DNA of 64,000 bases. It comes from Nocardia spumae (GTDB taxonomy: Bacteria > Actinomycetota > Actinomycetes > Mycobacteriales > Mycobacteriaceae). Below, in pieces: positions 51,601-59,993 of the stretch. A program made the position numbers and the translations under genes. The stretch is from contig NZ_JAJFZL010000001.1 in assembly GCF_020733635.1 (NCBI RefSeq), positions 5,642,001-5,706,000 on the forward strand, given 5' to 3'. Each line of letters starts with the position of its first letter. Positions within the stretch are counted from its first letter, which is position 1. The notes under the pieces are model-generated. The model searched no databases. It saw nothing but the letters and a program-made list of their open reading frames with translations, and was not told the DNA's origin.

Positions 51601-53739
51601 CTAGTTGCCGGTGACGCTCACCCAGGTGTTGTTGACCGCCGCGGTGCCCGACAACGGATCGACGAGGGCCGGATCGTGCAGCAGATTCACATTCGCCCCC
51701 GGCAGTGCGGCCGCGACCCGCCAGCCGACGCCCGGTTCACGGTGCCCCCAGCCGTGCGGGATCGCGACGGTGCCCGGCCGGATCTCGTCGCCGACCTCGA
51801 GGGTCACCACGATCGAACCGCTGGCCGAAGCGACGGTGACCGGTTCGCCGTCGGCCAGGCCGCGCGCTCCGGCATCGGCGGGGTGCATCAGGACCGTGCA
51901 GCGATCACGTCCCTTGACCATGGCCGGGACGTTGTGCAACCAGGAGTTGTTGCTGCGCAGATGACGTCGGCCGATCAAGCGCAGGTCGTACCCGCCGTCC
52001 TCGGCCGGTGCGACGGCGGGCAGATCCCGGACCGCCTCCCGGAAATCCGCGGGCGCCAGCGAGACCTTGCGATCGCGGGTCCCGATCAGCGAACGCAGGC
52101 GCGGGCGCAACGGGCCGAGGTCCACGCCCCCGGCCGAGGCGCGCACCTTGCGAATCGTCAACCCCGCGGGGCCTTTTCGGAGTACTCCGTACGGGCCGGC
52201 CGCGATGCCCAGCGCCGCGAATCGCATCGGCGACAGTCGTTCGAAGACCGCGTTCAGTGCCCGGCCGGTGAATCGCCGAGCGGGCAGCGGCACCATCTCG
52301 GTCACCATCCGGGCCAGAATCTGCCAATCCTCGAGACCGTCGGCCGGCGGTTCGAAGACCTTGGCGTCGTAGCGCAGATTGTTGCGCACGCTGAACACCG
52401 GGAACAGCAGGTTGACGTCCTCGCGTTCGAGCTGGGACACCGGGGGCAGGATGATGTCGGCATGCCGGCTGGTCTCGGTGATGTACATGTCCACGGACAC
52501 ACAGAAATCCAGGGATTCCAGCGCCGCGTCCAGCCGCCCGCGCTGCGGGGTCGACAGCACCGGATTGCCCGCGTAGGTGATCATCGCGCGCATCCGCCCG
52601 GGCCCCTCGGTGAGGATCTCGTCGGCCAGTGCCGCCACGGGCAGTTCGGAGCGGAAGGATTTGTAGCGCCCGGAGCGGTCGGTCCACGCGCCGTGGGCCA
52701 TCGGCAGATATTTGCCGTACCTCGCGGCGTCGACCGGCGCTGTCGCGAACATCTGCCCGCCCGCTCGATCCAGATTCCCGGTCACCGCGTTGATCGTGTT
52801 GACCAGCCAGTGGGTCAGCGTGCCGGTCACCTGCTGGCACACCCCGATCCGGGCATACAGAACCGCCGAGCGCGCGGCGGCGTGATCGCGGGCGAAGGCG
52901 CGAATCGTCTCGGCGTCCACGCCCGCATGCGGCGCCGCGACGTCGGGCGTCCACGGCTCGACCGTCGCGCGCAGTTCGTCCCAGCCCGAACACCGGTCGC
53001 GCACCGCGCGGTCGTCGCACAGTTGCTCGGCGACCATGACGTGCAGCACGGCGAGCAATAGATAGACGTCACCGCCGGGGACGACCGCGATGTGCTGATC
53101 GGCCAGCCGTGCGGTCTCGGTCCGCCGCGGATCGATCACCACCACCGTCCCGCCGCGTTCACGCACCCGCTTGATCCGCTGTCTGGCATTGGGCATGGTC
53201 GTGACCGAGCCGTTCGAGACCGCCGGATTCGCTCCCAGGATCACCAGCCGATCGGTCCGGTCGATGTCGGCGACCGGCATCAGCACATTGGATCCGAACA
53301 TTCGCCAGGCCGCGAACTCCTGCGGGAACTGATCGATCGACGAGGCCGAGTAGAAGTTGCGGGTCAGCAGCACCGCGCGCAGCAGCACCCCGTACAGCAC
53401 CGACGAGCTGTGCGCCGCCGGATTTCCCAGGTACATGCCGATCGCACTGGAGCCGTGCTCATTCCGGATCCGCCGCAACCGCCGGCCGATCTCGTCGAAC
53501 GCCGCATCCCATCCGATCGGCTCGAACCGGTCGCCCACGCGCCGCATCGGGGTGCGGAGCCGGTCGGGATCGTGATGCAGCGCGCCCATCGCCGTCGCCT
53601 TGGGACAGATGTATCCCTCCGACAGCACATCGTCGGGATTGCCCTCGATCCGCACGACCTGATCGCCCTCGACGGTGACTCGGATGCCGCAGTGCGCCTC
53701 GCACAGGGTGCACTGCCGGGAAACAATGCGAGTATTCAT
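51601..53739 (-). CDS. molybdopterin-dependent oxidoreductase (DMSO reductase/formate dehydrogenase family)
   Basis: A 712-residue Mo/W-bisPGD enzyme. The N-terminal [4Fe-4S] motif is CTLCEAHCGIRV with the fourth cysteine in EGYICPKATAMG (C-x2-C-x3-C, then C at about 27). MGD-binding landmarks: LVILGANPAVSNG, VVVIDPRRTETARLADQHIAVVPGGDVYLLL, ITYAGNPVLSTP, and the C-terminal molydopterin-binding domain LMHPADAGARGLADGEPVTVAS with HGWGHREPGVGW. No Tat signal, so cytosolic. No iron-sulfur or membrane subunit genes are adjacent; electron partner and substrate are unknown. ATG at 53739. Confidence 0.92.
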   Translation of the reverse strand: MNTRIVSRQCTLCEAHCGIRVTVEGDQVVRIEGNPDDVLSEGYICPKATAMGALHHDPDRLRTPMRRVGDRFEPIGWDAAFDEIGRRLRRIRNEHGSSAIGMYLGNPAAHSSSVLYGVLLRAVLLTRNFYSASSIDQFPQEFAAWRMFGSNVLMPVADIDRTDRLVILGANPAVSNGSVTTMPNARQRIKRVRERGGTVVVIDPRRTETARLADQHIAVVPGGDVYLLLAVLHVMVAEQLCDDRAVRDRCSGWDELRATVEPWTPDVAAPHAGVDAETIRAFARDHAAARSAVLYARIGVCQQVTGTLTHWLVNTINAVTGNLDRAGGQMFATAPVDAARYGKYLPMAHGAWTDRSGRYKSFRSELPVAALADEILTEGPGRMRAMITYAGNPVLSTPQRGRLDAALESLDFCVSVDMYITETSRHADIILPPVSQLEREDVNLLFPVFSVRNNLRYDAKVFEPPADGLEDWQILARMVTEMVPLPARRFTGRALNAVFERLSPMRFAALGIAAGPYGVLRKGPAGLTIRKVRASAGGVDLGPLRPRLRSLIGTRDRKVSLAPADFREAVRDLPAVAPAEDGGYDLRLIGRRHLRSNNSWLHNVPAMVKGRDRCTVLMHPADAGARGLADGEPVTVASASGSIVVTLEVGDEIRPGTVAIPHGWGHREPGVGWRVAAALPGANVNLLHDPALVDPLSGTAAVNNTWVSVTGN

Positions 53740-53811
53740 TGCTCAACCTCTCACGCGGCGGACATCTCGCAGCGTACCGGCGCTTTCGACACCGGTACAG
53801 CCCCGCGCGCG

Positions 53812-54627
53812 TCAGCCCTGCCGGTCGCGAATTTCGTAGAGCAGGGTGCGGCCGTCCCGGACGACCGTGCGCACGGACTGGTGATAGACCGTCGTCGCGC
53901 CACCCGGGCGGTACTCCTCGATATCCACATCGAACAGTTCCGCTTCTCGCGCCGCGATGCGCACGCAGTACGCGGTGCCGACCGGGATCGCGGTATCGAT
54001 CGCCTCCTGCAGACCGGCCGCGGCGGCGACGTTCACGGTGTCCGGGGCGATGAAGGCCTGAGCCCGGGCACCGCTGCGCTCGGTGTAGTAGGAGTATTCG
54101 AATCCCAGAATCGCGCCGGGCCCGTCGGCGGTACCGCCCGGACCGTTGCCGACGGTGCGGCCGTCGTGCGCCTCGGCCCGGCACTGCGGGATCTGCGGGG
54201 CGATCGCGGCGGGCGAGGTCGCGGACACGGAAGAGGTGACCGGCGCCGGGACAGCCGACAGGGGTGCGGCGGCCGGAGTTCCGGATTTCTCCCGCGTCGC
54301 CGACACGACGGCGACCGTGGTACCCGCACCCACCACCGCGAGTGCCGCCACCACCGCCGATCCGACGATCCAGCGCCGGCGCGCGCCCGGCCGGCGCGAC
54401 GTCCGGGTAGGCGTACCGAGCGCCAGCTGGATGGCATCGGGATCGATCGCCCATTCCGGAGCCTCCGGCGACCGCCGCACGATCCGCGGCGGCGCATCGG
54501 CCGGTCGCGAATCACGCGAGCGCTGCAGCGGGGGTGGGGGCGCGGCGAACCAGTCGGCGGAACCCAATGGCGGGCCGAACGGTTGGGGTCCGGGGGTCCC
54601 AGGTGGCCGATTGGATTCGGAGCTCAT
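53812..54627 (-). CDS. proline-rich single-pass membrane protein
   Basis: A 271-residue protein. Residues 1-85 are cytosolic and rich in proline; the membrane helix is WIVGSAVVAALAVVGAGTTVAVV (about 86-108); an alanine/proline/serine linker follows; the outer domain (about 150-271) has two cysteines (QIPQCRAEA, GTAYCVRIAA), GFEYSYYTERSGARAQAFIAPD, and EYRPGGATTVYHQSVRTVV. This type of small outer domain is seen in many Nocardia/Mycobacterium proteins next to type VII or envelope genes. I do not recognise a function. ATG at 54627 with GAGGG upstream. Confidence 0.8.
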   Translation of the reverse strand: MSSESNRPPGTPGPQPFGPPLGSADWFAAPPPPLQRSRDSRPADAPPRIVRRSPEAPEWAIDPDAIQLALGTPTRTSRRPGARRRWIVGSAVVAALAVVGAGTTVAVVSATREKSGTPAAAPLSAVPAPVTSSVSATSPAAIAPQIPQCRAEAHDGRTVGNGPGGTADGPGAILGFEYSYYTERSGARAQAFIAPDTVNVAAAAGLQEAIDTAIPVGTAYCVRIAAREAELFDVDIEEYRPGGATTVYHQSVRTVVRDGRTLLYEIRDRQG

Positions 54628-55090
54628 CACATCCCTCACGCCCGGAGCTGTCCCGCCGGGATGACGATGCCAGCACTTGCCCCGCCGCACAACACGGCAA
54701 ACCTCCCACAATTGGGAGCACAGGACTTGCGTTCGATTCGCCGCAGTGCCCGGGCCCCGCCCGCGACCAGCGTGACCGCCCGCCCCGAGAGCACATCACA
54801 CCCGCCCGGGCAACCACGGAGACATCGATTCCGCGATCAGCCCGACTCGCCATTGTTATAGACGATTGATATTACCGATCGGAACCCTCTGCTCCGAGAC
54901 GGCCTCTCCCTCTCCGATCGCCGCGTGCACAACAATCGCGATCCACACCCCGATCGCCGATAGCGCGAGACGAATATCTTTCGATTCGCGCCGAATTCCG
55001 GTGCGATTCTTTTATCCGGCCGCGGGCACCACATATCCGAACCGGGACGGTAGACTCCGCCGGAGTGAAATTGCCCGAGCAGGAGCAGCT
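54628..55090. other. divergent intergenic region
   Basis: 463 bp between the anchored protein (minus) and the wax-ester synthase (plus). An AT-rich stretch (54850-54880 and 54975-55015) probably carries promoters in both directions, but I see no clear -10/-35 pair, gene or repeat. Confidence 0.4.
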
Positions 55091-56539
55091 ATGACGACGA
55101 AAACGGTCCGCGATGCGGGCAGCGGGCTGACCGTCACCGCGGAACAACTCGCACCGCGGGACGCGGTATTCGTTTACGACGAGTTCGAACGGCATCCGTC
55201 GAATATCGTCGCCGCCTATGTCTTCGCCGGTTCCGGCACGTCGGTCAGCAGGGCGCAGGTGCGGGCCTGGATGCGGGAGCGACTGGGCTACTCCCCGCTG
55301 TTCCACCGCCGCCTCGAACGCCTGCCGGGCGATATCGATCTGCCCTACTGGGTGCCCGACACCGGCTTCGATATCGACGATCACGTGACGATCGAGGGGC
55401 AGGCGACGCAGCCGTGGCCGGCGGTGCGCGAGCGCATGGCCGAGATCACCGGCGCGCGTATGGATCTCACCCGCCCACCGTGGGAGCTGCACGTCTTCGA
55501 CGGCGTCACCGGCTTTCCCGGCACTCCGGCGCCGGTGACCATCGTGGTACTGAAATTCCACCACAGCGTGGGCGATGGCGTGGCCACCCGGAAACTCGAA
55601 CTGCGACTGTTCGGCGCCGACACCGCGCATCCGCCGATCCCCGCCGTCGACAGCGCCTGGTCGGCCTCCGGTGCGCTGCTGCGCGCCGCCGCGATGGCAC
55701 CGTATAGATGTGCCCGGTTCGTGGGCGGCCTGGCCCGCACCCGGTCGGCGGCGAAAACCGTCCGGGCCCGGATCGCCGAGGGGCTGGTCCACGAACCGGA
55801 TCCGACGCGGCCCGCCACGCGTTTCAATCGCCGCATCACACCGGCGCCGACGTTCGACCTGGTTACCTTGCCGATGTCGGACATCCGCGCGGCGAAGGAC
55901 GCGCTCACCGAACGCACGACGATCAACGATCTGCTGCTGACCGTCATCTCCGGCGCCCTGACCGACTACCTCGCCGAATGCGACGAGACGCCGCCCGCCT
56001 CACTGGCCGCCATGGTGCCGATCTCGATGCGGGGTATCGCCCGATGGGATTCGGTCAACCAGCTGTGTCAGATGTCGGTCGATCTGCACACCGACCGCGA
56101 GGATCCGCTCGATCGCCTGCGCGCGATCCGGGATTCGGCGCGGCGGGAGAAGCAGCGCTACGCCGACGACGCGGTGATCGCCCGCGAGGGCCGGATGCAG
56201 ACCTCACCGGCGTGGTTGCTGCGGCTGGCCGGATGGGCTCGGGCGCAACGGGTTTTCGACGAGGTCGACACGGTGCCACTGATGAACACCACGATCAGCA
56301 ATGTGCCGCCGGTCGCCGATCGTCCGGAATTCCTCGGCGCGCCGATGATCAGCGCCTTCGGGGTACTTCCGATCATGGACGGTGACGGCCTGCGGCATCT
56401 GATCACCTCACAGGGCGACCGGCTCGATATCACGTTCAGCTCCGACACCGCGATGCTGCCGGATCCGGGCCACTACGGTGAGCTGCTGCTGCGGTCGTTC
56501 CGCACCGTGAGCGACGCGATCCACGCCGCGCCCCGGTAG
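55091..56539 (+). CDS. wax ester synthase/acyl-CoA:diacylglycerol acyltransferase (WS/DGAT)
   Basis: A 482-residue acyltransferase. The catalytic motif HHxxxDG is KFHHSVGDGVAT near residue 158; the N-terminal LAPRDAVFVYDEFERHPSNI, PLFHRRLERLPGDIDLPYWV and FDIDDHV, and the C-terminal VPISMRGI, NTTISNVPP and PLMNTTISNV-type loop are conserved in the family. It esterifies an acyl-CoA to diacylglycerol or a long-chain alcohol, making storage triacylglycerol or wax. AGGAG is 5 bp before the ATG at 55091. It converges on the mycolyltransferase gene (15-bp gap). Confidence 0.94.
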   Translation: MTTKTVRDAGSGLTVTAEQLAPRDAVFVYDEFERHPSNIVAAYVFAGSGTSVSRAQVRAWMRERLGYSPLFHRRLERLPGDIDLPYWVPDTGFDIDDHVTIEGQATQPWPAVRERMAEITGARMDLTRPPWELHVFDGVTGFPGTPAPVTIVVLKFHHSVGDGVATRKLELRLFGADTAHPPIPAVDSAWSASGALLRAAAMAPYRCARFVGGLARTRSAAKTVRARIAEGLVHEPDPTRPATRFNRRITPAPTFDLVTLPMSDIRAAKDALTERTTINDLLLTVISGALTDYLAECDETPPASLAAMVPISMRGIARWDSVNQLCQMSVDLHTDREDPLDRLRAIRDSARREKQRYADDAVIAREGRMQTSPAWLLRLAGWARAQRVFDEVDTVPLMNTTISNVPPVADRPEFLGAPMISAFGVLPIMDGDGLRHLITSQGDRLDITFSSDTAMLPDPGHYGELLLRSFRTVSDAIHAAPR

Positions 56540-56554
56540 GGCCCCGGGCCGCGC

Positions 56555-57580
56555 TCAGCGCACGCCGAGCGCGGCCGCCATCATCGGCCATGATTTGTGC
56601 AAGTCGTCCTGCCAATATCCCCACGAGTGCGTACCCGCCGGATGGAAGTTGTAGGTGATGTTGGTGCGCCCCAGTGCCTGCGTCTTCTCCGCCAGCCGGG
56701 CGGTGCAGTAGTTGGCGGCGGACTCGATACCACCGCCGAGCAGGACCTGATTGGCCAGGATGCGGCTGTCGGCGCGGATGCTCGGATCGGCGAGCGAGTC
56801 GTGGCGACCGGGCAGTCCGGTGCCGCTCGAGATGTACATCGGGATATCCGGCAACCGGTCGGCGTGCAGGTAGGGATCGTGTTCCTTCCAGCCCGCGCCG
56901 TCGTTGGGGCCCCACATATTGGTCGCGTCGCCCTTGCCCAGGCTGACGACGAGCGTGACGAACGCCTGCCCGATCGGATCGCTGGTCATCGCGCATCCGG
57001 AGTAGGCGGCGACGCTGCGATAGAGCGTCGGCGCCTGGATCGCCAGATCCAATACCGACGTGCCGGCCATGGAGATACCCGCCAGCGCGTTGGCACCGGT
57101 GGTGCCGAAGGCGGCATCGATCACCGGCGGCAGTTCGCGGGTGAGGAAGGTCGACCACATGTTCTTGCCGTTGTTCTTCAGCTTGTGCGCCAGGCCGTCG
57201 TCGGCCTTCTCCCAATCGGTGTAGTAGCTGAACGCGCCTTCCATCGGGATCACCACGTTGACCTGCTTGTCGGCGAAGTAGTCCACGGCATCGGTCTGCT
57301 TCAGCCAGGTGGCGGCGTCCTCACCACCTCCGGCGCCGTTGAGCAGGTACAACGTCGGCGCCGGCGTCCCGGTGTCCGGCGCTCGCAGCACCTGCAGCGG
57401 GATCACCCGGTCCATCGACGGTGAGTACACACCGATATCGACCACCCGCCCCGGACCCGCGGTTTCGCTGACGATCCCGGCCGTCGGCGCGGCCGAGGCA
57501 GTCGGCGCGACCACGGTCCACACCAGGGCGGCCGCCGCCAGATACGCGAGATACGCGACGACGCGTGTCACACCGCTCAC
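56555..57580 (-). CDS. secreted mycolyltransferase (antigen 85 family)
   Basis: A 341-residue secreted alpha/beta hydrolase. The signal peptide ends near residue 28 (VVAPTASAAP). The nucleophile elbow is LAGISMAGTSVLDLAIQ near residue 168, the histidine is in PAGTHSWGYWQDDLHKSW near 319, and WSTFLTRELPPVIDAAF with AAYSGCAMTSD match the antigen 85 fold. It moves mycolic acids between trehalose and acceptors (trehalose, arabinogalactan, or protein serine). GTG at 57580 overlaps the TGA of the leader mini-gene (GTGA). A terminator separates it from the upstream two-peptide operon, leaving room for read-through. Confidence 0.92.
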   Translation of the reverse strand: MSGVTRVVAYLAYLAAAALVWTVVAPTASAAPTAGIVSETAGPGRVVDIGVYSPSMDRVIPLQVLRAPDTGTPAPTLYLLNGAGGGEDAATWLKQTDAVDYFADKQVNVVIPMEGAFSYYTDWEKADDGLAHKLKNNGKNMWSTFLTRELPPVIDAAFGTTGANALAGISMAGTSVLDLAIQAPTLYRSVAAYSGCAMTSDPIGQAFVTLVVSLGKGDATNMWGPNDGAGWKEHDPYLHADRLPDIPMYISSGTGLPGRHDSLADPSIRADSRILANQVLLGGGIESAANYCTARLAEKTQALGRTNITYNFHPAGTHSWGYWQDDLHKSWPMMAAALGVR

Positions 57581-57651
57581 CTTGTCTCCGAAGATTCGCG
57601 GGCCACCCGCACCCGGTCGGCACAGCGAGCCGCTGCGCGATTGTCGCTCAC
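57577..57651 (-). CDS. 24-residue leader mini-gene coupled to the mycolyltransferase
   Basis: GTG-initiated 24-codon frame, homologous to the two mini-genes before the NRPS (about 52 of 60 bases equal). Shared: V-S at the start, N at 4, A-A at 7-8, ADRVRV at 11-16, R at 18, S at 20, E at 22, R at 24. Its TGA overlaps the mycolyltransferase GTG (GTGA) and the gene's GGAG site lies inside its last codons; a stem GCGGG-TGG-CCCGC precedes it. Equal length, equal junction and an equal stem at two unlinked genes suggest a functional cassette. Confidence 0.6.
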   Translation of the reverse strand: MSDNRAAARCADRVRVARESSETR

Positions 57652-57705
57652 TGAACCTCTGCACTCCACCCTCGCCTCACACCACCATCGGCTCCGAAAA
57701 CCGCT

Positions 57706-57740
57706 GTGGGGGCACACTCGACGATCGAGTATGCCCCCAC
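57706..57740 (-). terminator. terminator of the two-peptide operon
   Basis: Outer stem GTGGGGGCA / TGCCCCCAC (57706-57714, 57732-57740) and inner stem ACTCGA/TCGAGT; on the minus strand followed by AGCGGTTTTC. It lies 14 bp after the stop of the second peptide gene. Confidence 0.8.
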
Positions 57741-57754
57741 GGTCACCAACCGGA

Positions 57755-57871
57755 TTACTTACCGGCGGCCGGGGTGCCGCCGCTGAGGGTGATGAGTGCA
57801 TTCACGACATTGGTGCCGATCGATCCGGCGCTCGCGGTGCCCATTCCCAGAATATCGATGAGCGATCCCAT
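57755..57871 (-). CDS. 38-residue hydrophobic peptide, second gene of a peptide pair
   Basis: A small gene with an excellent ribosome site (AGGAGA, 6 bp, ATG). The peptide starts MGSLIDILGMG, has a glycine/serine/alanine-rich middle (TASAGSIGTN), a hydrophobic VVNALITLS segment and ends in lysine. No double-glycine leader, lipobox or Sec signal. It resembles its upstream neighbour (both open MGSL and end K). Candidate surface or pore-forming peptide; in corynebacteria comparably small PorA/PorH are O-mycoloylated by a mycolyltransferase, and such a gene lies directly downstream here. Function is inference. Confidence 0.7.
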   Translation of the reverse strand: MGSLIDILGMGTASAGSIGTNVVNALITLSGGTPAAGK

Positions 57872-57947
57872 ATCATTTCTCCTAAAGTATTTATGAATCG
57901 AAAGTCCGCGGTGGAAATTCCGATCGACTTACGAAGTTCCGCGTCCG

Positions 57948-58061
57948 CTACTTGACGATGTTCCCGAGCGAGCCCAGGAATACATCCCACAGCCCGTCAC
58001 CCGCGACGGCGGAACCCAGGGCCGGAATCAGCGCGGTGATCAAATCGCTCAATGAGCCCAT
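57948..58061 (-). CDS. 37-residue amphipathic peptide, first gene of a peptide pair
   Basis: A small gene with AAAGGAGA 7 bp before the ATG. The peptide starts MGSLSDLITALIPALG and continues SAVAGDGLWDVFLGSLGNIVK, with leucines and isoleucines spaced as in an amphipathic helix; one tryptophan, net charge near zero. It is 76 bp upstream of the second peptide gene and preceded by a sigma70-like promoter. Related in size and opening residues to its partner, so probably a duplicated pair acting together. Alternatives: PorA/PorH-like porin subunits, a two-peptide bacteriocin without leader, or a modulin-like lytic peptide. Confidence 0.7.
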   Translation of the reverse strand: MGSLSDLITALIPALGSAVAGDGLWDVFLGSLGNIVK

Positions 58062-58161
58062 TGACGAATCTCCTTTGTGAGCATGTCCCAATCTCCCCTC
58101 AGCCGCCGGAATCACGCCTGAGAGTCAAAGGTCACGGTCCTGTATCGGCAGTGACCGAGGC

Positions 58162-58190
58162 AACATATCAAGCGTCCACTTTTCAAGCAA
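58162..58190 (-). promoter_or_regulatory. sigma70-like promoter of the peptide operon
   Basis: On the minus strand TTGCTT, 17 bp, TATGTT, in an A/T-rich stretch (58160-58260) that stands out from the GC-rich surroundings. It leaves a leader of about 90 nt before the first peptide start. Confidence 0.6.
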
Positions 58191-58747
58191 GCAGTTCCTC
58201 TAAATATATGACCTGCGCTAACGGTCTCGAATGGCGAACTTTCAGCTATCAAACTGGCGGTCGAGCCGCGGTACCGAACCGGCACCGGATACGCACCACC
58301 GCGACCACATCTCGAGTTGCCTTGCTCCGCAATACGTTTCACTTCCGGTCGGAAGTTTCGCACCGGAGCGACCCCCACCCGCCCCCTCGCCCGCGCGACC
58401 GCCCTGGATCGCGCCAGACCCTTCGTTTCGCTAGAAAAATTTCTCCGCCCGGCCGCCGCCGACCCGCCACACCCCCCGAAAACGGGCCGGAGCCCCCTCT
58501 GCAGACCGAGTGCGGCGATCGCGCCGAAGCGCCCGATAGGTCGCCACACTTCTCGGATCGGCGCCCGAAGCCGTTCTCCCGGTGAGCTTTTCCTGATCAA
58601 CCGACCCGGCGCGAGTGCTCGGCCCGTGCTCGCGCGCGCCCTATCGATCGCTCCACCGATCCGCGTTGTCGCCCCAGGTTTGCCACCACCGCGCGTGTGT
58701 CCACCTGGGCGCCGAACCCCGAAAGGGCTTGGGTATGCCTGGGGGCA
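58191..58747. other. intergenic region without a supported gene
   Basis: About 560 bp between the peptide promoter and the stress-protein terminators. The open frames here are arginine/proline-rich shadows with no ribosome sites. It includes further A/T-rich DNA at 58200-58260 that may carry upstream activator sites. Confidence 0.5.
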
Positions 58748-58809
58748 CGTGGTGATCGGTCGCCTGATCGATCACCACGGGTGCCGGGCGGCCGCTAGCG
58801 CCGCCCGGC
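58748..58809 (-). terminator. tandem terminator hairpins after the stress-protein gene
   Basis: Two perfect stems in a row: GCCGGGCGGC/GCCGCCCGGC (58783-58792, 58800-58809) and CGTGGTGATCG/CGATCACCACG (58748-58758, 58769-58779). They begin 6 bp after the stop codon of the universal stress protein. Confidence 0.75.
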
Positions 58810-58815
58810 GGTCCG

Positions 58816-59709
58816 TCAGTGCCGGCGCACCACGATGACCGGACATTCGGCCGACTGCAGCAGCGCGTGACCGGTGGATCCGAGCAGCATGCCGGTGAAC
58901 CCGCCGCGGCCGTGACTACCGATCACCACCAGCTGGGCATGTTCGGATTCGGCCAGCAGGGCGCGGGAGGGCCGGTCGGCCCAGACCACCGGCCGCACAT
59001 CGACATCCGGATACTGTTCACGCCAACCGGCCAGGCTCTCCGAGAGCGCGGCGCGTTCGGATTCACGCAGGGCGTCCCATCCGGCCACCGCCACCTCGGG
59101 CAGGCTGATGTCGCTCCAGGTGTGCACGGCGATCAGCGGCACCCGCCGCCGCGACGCCTCGTCGAAGGCCACCCCGATCGCGGGCACGCTGTTGTCGGTA
59201 CCGTCCACACCGACGACCACCGGCTGGGCGGCGGTCACCACATCGGTCGCGGAGTTACCGGGAACCACCGTGACCGGGCAGCGCGCGCGTTGCACCACCG
59301 CGGAACTGACCGAACCCAGCAGCGCCCGCTTGACCGCACCGCGACCGCGGCTACCGACGACCAGCCGGTAGGCACGATCGGAGCGGTCCACCAGGGTCGG
59401 AATGATCGGGTCGAACACCAGCTCGGTGCGAATCTCGAGCGGGCCGGTCACCAATCCGGCGACCCGGCGCGCCTCGGTGATGATGTGCTCACCGTCTTGT
59501 CGCACCCACTCCGCGTTCCCGGCCCAGATCTCGGAACCGAACCCGGTCGGCAACGTGGCGGAGGTGATGATGTCGAGCCGGCGACCGTGCAACACCGCAT
59601 CGACCGCGGCCCACGCCACCGCTTGATAGGAGATCTCGGAGCCGTCGGCGGCGACCACGATGGGCAGATCCGGCCGGTCGTCGATTCCGGTGGCGGATGC
59701 GTCGGTCAT
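58816..59709 (-). CDS. universal stress protein, tandem UspA domains
   Basis: A 297-residue protein of two Usp domains. Each ends with the ATP-binding pattern G-x2-G-x9-G-S: VVGSRGRGAVKRALLGSVSSAVV (domain 1) and VIGSHGRGGFTGMLLGSTGHALL (domain 2). The domain starts are IVVAADGSEISYQAVAWA and VVVGVDGTDNSVPAIGVAFDEA. Mycobacterial relatives are induced by hypoxia or nitric oxide and bind ATP. ATG at 59709; the frame continues to 59847 without support. Confidence 0.94.
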   Translation of the reverse strand: MTDASATGIDDRPDLPIVVAADGSEISYQAVAWAAVDAVLHGRRLDIITSATLPTGFGSEIWAGNAEWVRQDGEHIITEARRVAGLVTGPLEIRTELVFDPIIPTLVDRSDRAYRLVVGSRGRGAVKRALLGSVSSAVVQRARCPVTVVPGNSATDVVTAAQPVVVGVDGTDNSVPAIGVAFDEASRRRVPLIAVHTWSDISLPEVAVAGWDALRESERAALSESLAGWREQYPDVDVRPVVWADRPSRALLAESEHAQLVVIGSHGRGGFTGMLLGSTGHALLQSAECPVIVVRRH

Positions 59710-59993
59710 GGGGGATCCCTTCGTCTCGCCCAGCGGTTTCCGGGTCGAGGCTACCGGCGCGGATACAGTTCGGCATCGCTCGTTTCGGATGAACCCGCCG
59801 CGTGGCACCATCCGGCACTCCGGCTCACCATTCATCGCCCGCACCATAGCTACTTTTCAGCGATTAGACGCCGTCGCAGCCGAGCCAGCGAGAGCCGATA
59901 TGGTCTCCGAATGGTCTCAGCAGGCAGACAACTTGGGCCCCACCGAGTCCGGTGGTGTTTACCGTTTCGCGACGACACGGCTATCTTGGACCC

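Noticed and set aside
57577..57801. Longer open frame (74 codons) that includes the leader mini-gene in the same frame
   Set aside because: The upstream part crosses the terminator and has no ribosome site; only the 24-codon piece matches the copies at 18.3 kb.
58112..58600. Minus-strand open frame of 162 codons upstream of the micro-peptide pair
   Set aside because: Runs through the peptide promoter, no ribosome site, arginine/glycine-rich; treated as non-coding.
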